Part shown: piece after piece, positions 6,795-8,206 of the stretch
Layout of the letters: each line of letters starts with the position of its first letter
Position numbering within the stretch: the first letter of the stretch is position 1
Source of the DNA: Actinomycetes bacterium
Lineage (GTDB): Bacteria; Actinomycetota; Actinomycetes; JAJYSQ01
DNA: 8,206 bases
Assembly (NCBI GenBank): GCA_021793495.1
Contig: JAJYSQ010000047.1
Span: forward strand, 1-8,206
Reading direction: 5' to 3'
The notes under the pieces: model-generated
What the model was told of the DNA's origin: nothing
Seen by the model: only the letters and a program-made list of their open reading frames with translations
Databases searched by the model: none
Translations under genes and position numbers: made by a program

Positions 6795-8206
6795 GTGCCG
6801 TCGTTGAACGACCTGGCAGCCGAGCGCACCGACCTGGGTCCGGCAGACCTGGAGTGGCTGCACCGGCTGGTCGCGGACTGGCAGCTCCTGGCTGATCTGT
6901 CCTTCGCCGACCTGCTGCTGTGGCTGCCGGCTCGCGACGGGTCGGGGTTCTGGGCGGGGGCCCAGATGCGCCCGACCACCGGCCCGACGGTCTACTACGA
7001 CGATCGGGTCGGCACGTTCCTGCCGGGTGGCCGGCGCCCCCAGGTGGACGACGCATATGCGCGGGCCCGGATCTGCCGGGAGCGCGACCCGGAATGGCGC
7101 GACGACCTGCCGATCCGGGAGGAGACGATCCCGGTCGTGCGCCAGGCACGAGTGATCGCGGTGATCTCCCGACACACCAACCTGGCGGCCGCCCGAACCC
7201 CGAGCAGGCTGGAGCTGACCTACCTGCAGACGGCGGGGGACCTGGCTCGGATGATCGCCGAGGGGAGCTTCCCGTTTGCCGACGAGACGGTCGGGGGCCG
7301 AGCGGCCCCACGGGTCGGCGACGGGCTCGTCCGGCTGGACGCGACGGGGGTGGTCACCTACGCCAGCCCGAACGCGGTGTCGGCGTACCGGCGGATCGGG
7401 TTGGCAGCCGACCTGGTCGGGCAACGACTCGGTGAGCTCACCGCTTCGCTGGCCCCGAGCGTGGAGCCGGTCGAGGAAGGCCTGGCCCGGGCACTGGTCC
7501 GGGCCGGGCCGCGCACCCTGGACGTCGGGTCTTCAGGGGTGGTGCTGACTTTGCGCTCCATCCCGCTGCTGGTCGCCGGCCAGCGGATCGGGACCGTCGT
7601 CCTGCTCCGGGACGTCAGCGAGATCCGTCGGCGGGAACGAGAGCTGGTGACCAAGGACGCGACCATCCGGGAGATCCACCACCGGGTGAAGAACAACTTG
7701 GCCACGGTCGCCGCGCTGCTGCGCCTGCAGGCTCGGCGGCTCGACGAGCCCCACGCTCGGGCGGCCCTGGACGAGGCGGTGCGCCGGGTGGCCACGATCG
7801 CCACGGTTCACGAGACGCTCGCCATGGCGACACAGGACCGGGTCTGCTTCGACGAGATCGCCGACCGGCTCCTGGACACCCTGGTGGATGTCGCTGCCGG
7901 CGCGACCTCGTTACAGGTGCGGCGCATCGGCAGCGTGGGTGAGGTTCCGGCCGAGGTGGCGACACCGTTGGCGATGGCGCTGAGCGAGCTCGCCCAGAAC
8001 GCTGTCGAGCACGGGCTGGTCGGTGGGGTCGGCTCGGTCACCGTCCAGGTCTCGAGGACGGCAGGCCCGCGGACCGGTACCGAGCGACTGGTGGTCGATG
8101 TCGTGGACGACGGCCGGGGCCTGCCGCCGGAGTTCGACCTGACTGGTTCGGCCAGGCTGGGACTTCAGATCGTGCGCAGCCTCGTGGAGATCGAGCTCGG
8201 CGGTCG
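6795..8206 (+). CDS. pdtaS: PdtaS-type cytosolic sensor histidine kinase, 3' end cut by window
   Basis: A soluble HisKA_2-family histidine kinase; no signal peptide or membrane segment is visible. In Actinobacteria the family phosphorylates PdtaR, an ANTAR-domain RNA-binding regulator. Residues about 2-150 form a GAF-like sensor domain, with WQLLADLSFADLLLW at 29-43 and RPTTGPTV at 59-66. A PAS domain covers about 174-285, including a YASPNA segment from residue 189. The dimerisation/phosphotransfer box KDATIREIHHRVKNNL carries His295-His296; the His before Arg (296) is the expected phosphoacceptor. The ATPase domain shows the N box ELAQNAVEH (Asn402), the G1 box DDGRGLP (Asp439) and G2-type GLQIV from residue 456. 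470 codons are visible; M. tuberculosis PdtaS has about 501, so roughly 30 are missing. GTG 6795 fits both the homologue N-terminus and the ribosome binding site; ATG 6756 is an in-frame alternative adding 13 residues. It lies 61 nt after gdh and may be cotranscribed. The two sensor cysteines recalled from the M. tuberculosis protein are replaced by Ala and Met. One rare TTA codon is present at 7911. Confidence 0.93.
   Translation, partial: MPSLNDLAAERTDLGPADLEWLHRLVADWQLLADLSFADLLLWLPARDGSGFWAGAQMRPTTGPTVYYDDRVGTFLPGGRRPQVDDAYARARICRERDPEWRDDLPIREETIPVVRQARVIAVISRHTNLAAARTPSRLELTYLQTAGDLARMIAEGSFPFADETVGGRAAPRVGDGLVRLDATGVVTYASPNAVSAYRRIGLAADLVGQRLGELTASLAPSVEPVEEGLARALVRAGPRTLDVGSSGVVLTLRSIPLLVAGQRIGTVVLLRDVSEIRRRERELVTKDATIREIHHRVKNNLATVAALLRLQARRLDEPHARAALDEAVRRVATIATVHETLAMATQDRVCFDEIADRLLDTLVDVAAGATSLQVRRIGSVGEVPAEVATPLAMALSELAQNAVEHGLVGGVGSVTVQVSRTAGPRTGTERLVVDVVDDGRGLPPEFDLTGSARLGLQIVRSLVEIELGG
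7911..7913 (+). other. Rare TTA leucine codon in pdtaS
   Basis: An in-frame TTA encodes residue 373 of the kinase, between the phosphotransfer box and the ATPase N box. I found no other in-frame TTA in pruA, gdh or the rest of pdtaS. In Streptomyces, TTA codons depend on the bldA leucyl-tRNA, which restricts expression to late growth. Whether this organism uses such control is not known. Confidence 0.7.

Noticed and set aside
6079..7424. Overlapping minus-strand open frames of 410 and 323 codons spanning the gdh-pdtaS junction.
   Set aside because: Both lie opposite clear gdh and pdtaS motifs and have shadow-like composition.
6920..7435. A 171-codon plus-strand open frame inside the pdtaS region.
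   Set aside because: It is out of frame with the kinase, whose GAF, PAS and HisKA_2 motifs run continuously from 6795 to the window end.

Overview
The window is very GC-rich (around 70% by eye), uses GTG starts, and carries protein families typical of Actinobacteria: a mycobacterial/streptomycete-type PruA, a 180-kDa-class NAD-glutamate dehydrogenase and a PdtaS-type cytosolic histidine kinase. I read it as chromosomal core DNA of a high-GC actinomycete. The genus cannot be fixed from this piece. I see no mobile element, tRNA, rRNA, CRISPR array or sign of recent transfer.

Layout, all on the + strand. Positions 2-1630 hold pruA (1-pyrroline-5-carboxylate dehydrogenase), complete at its 3' end but probably lacking its first few codons, which would lie before the window. 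Positions 1631-1789 are a 159-nt intergenic stretch with two clear inverted repeats and smaller hexaloop hairpins, ending in a good ribosome binding site. Positions 1790-6733 hold gdh, the large NAD-dependent glutamate dehydrogenase (1647 aa from the preferred start). A 61-nt gap follows. Positions 6795-8206 hold pdtaS, a sensor kinase cut by the window end about 30 residues short of the usual C-terminus.

The first two enzymes catalyse consecutive reactions: PruA turns glutamate semialdehyde (from proline) into glutamate, and Gdh deaminates glutamate to 2-oxoglutarate and ammonium. Together they feed proline and glutamate carbon into the TCA cycle, making NADH at each step. Proline dehydrogenase, the first step, is not in the window. 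PdtaS normally phosphorylates PdtaR, an ANTAR-domain RNA-binding antiterminator. Its position just downstream of gdh, and the presence of hexaloop hairpins before gdh, suggest a testable but unproven link between this two-component system and glutamate catabolism.

No clearly new system is present. The points worth a second look are the structured pruA-gdh leader, the PdtaS variant lacking the two sensor cysteines I recall from the M. tuberculosis protein, a lone TTA codon in pdtaS, and the gene neighbourhood itself.
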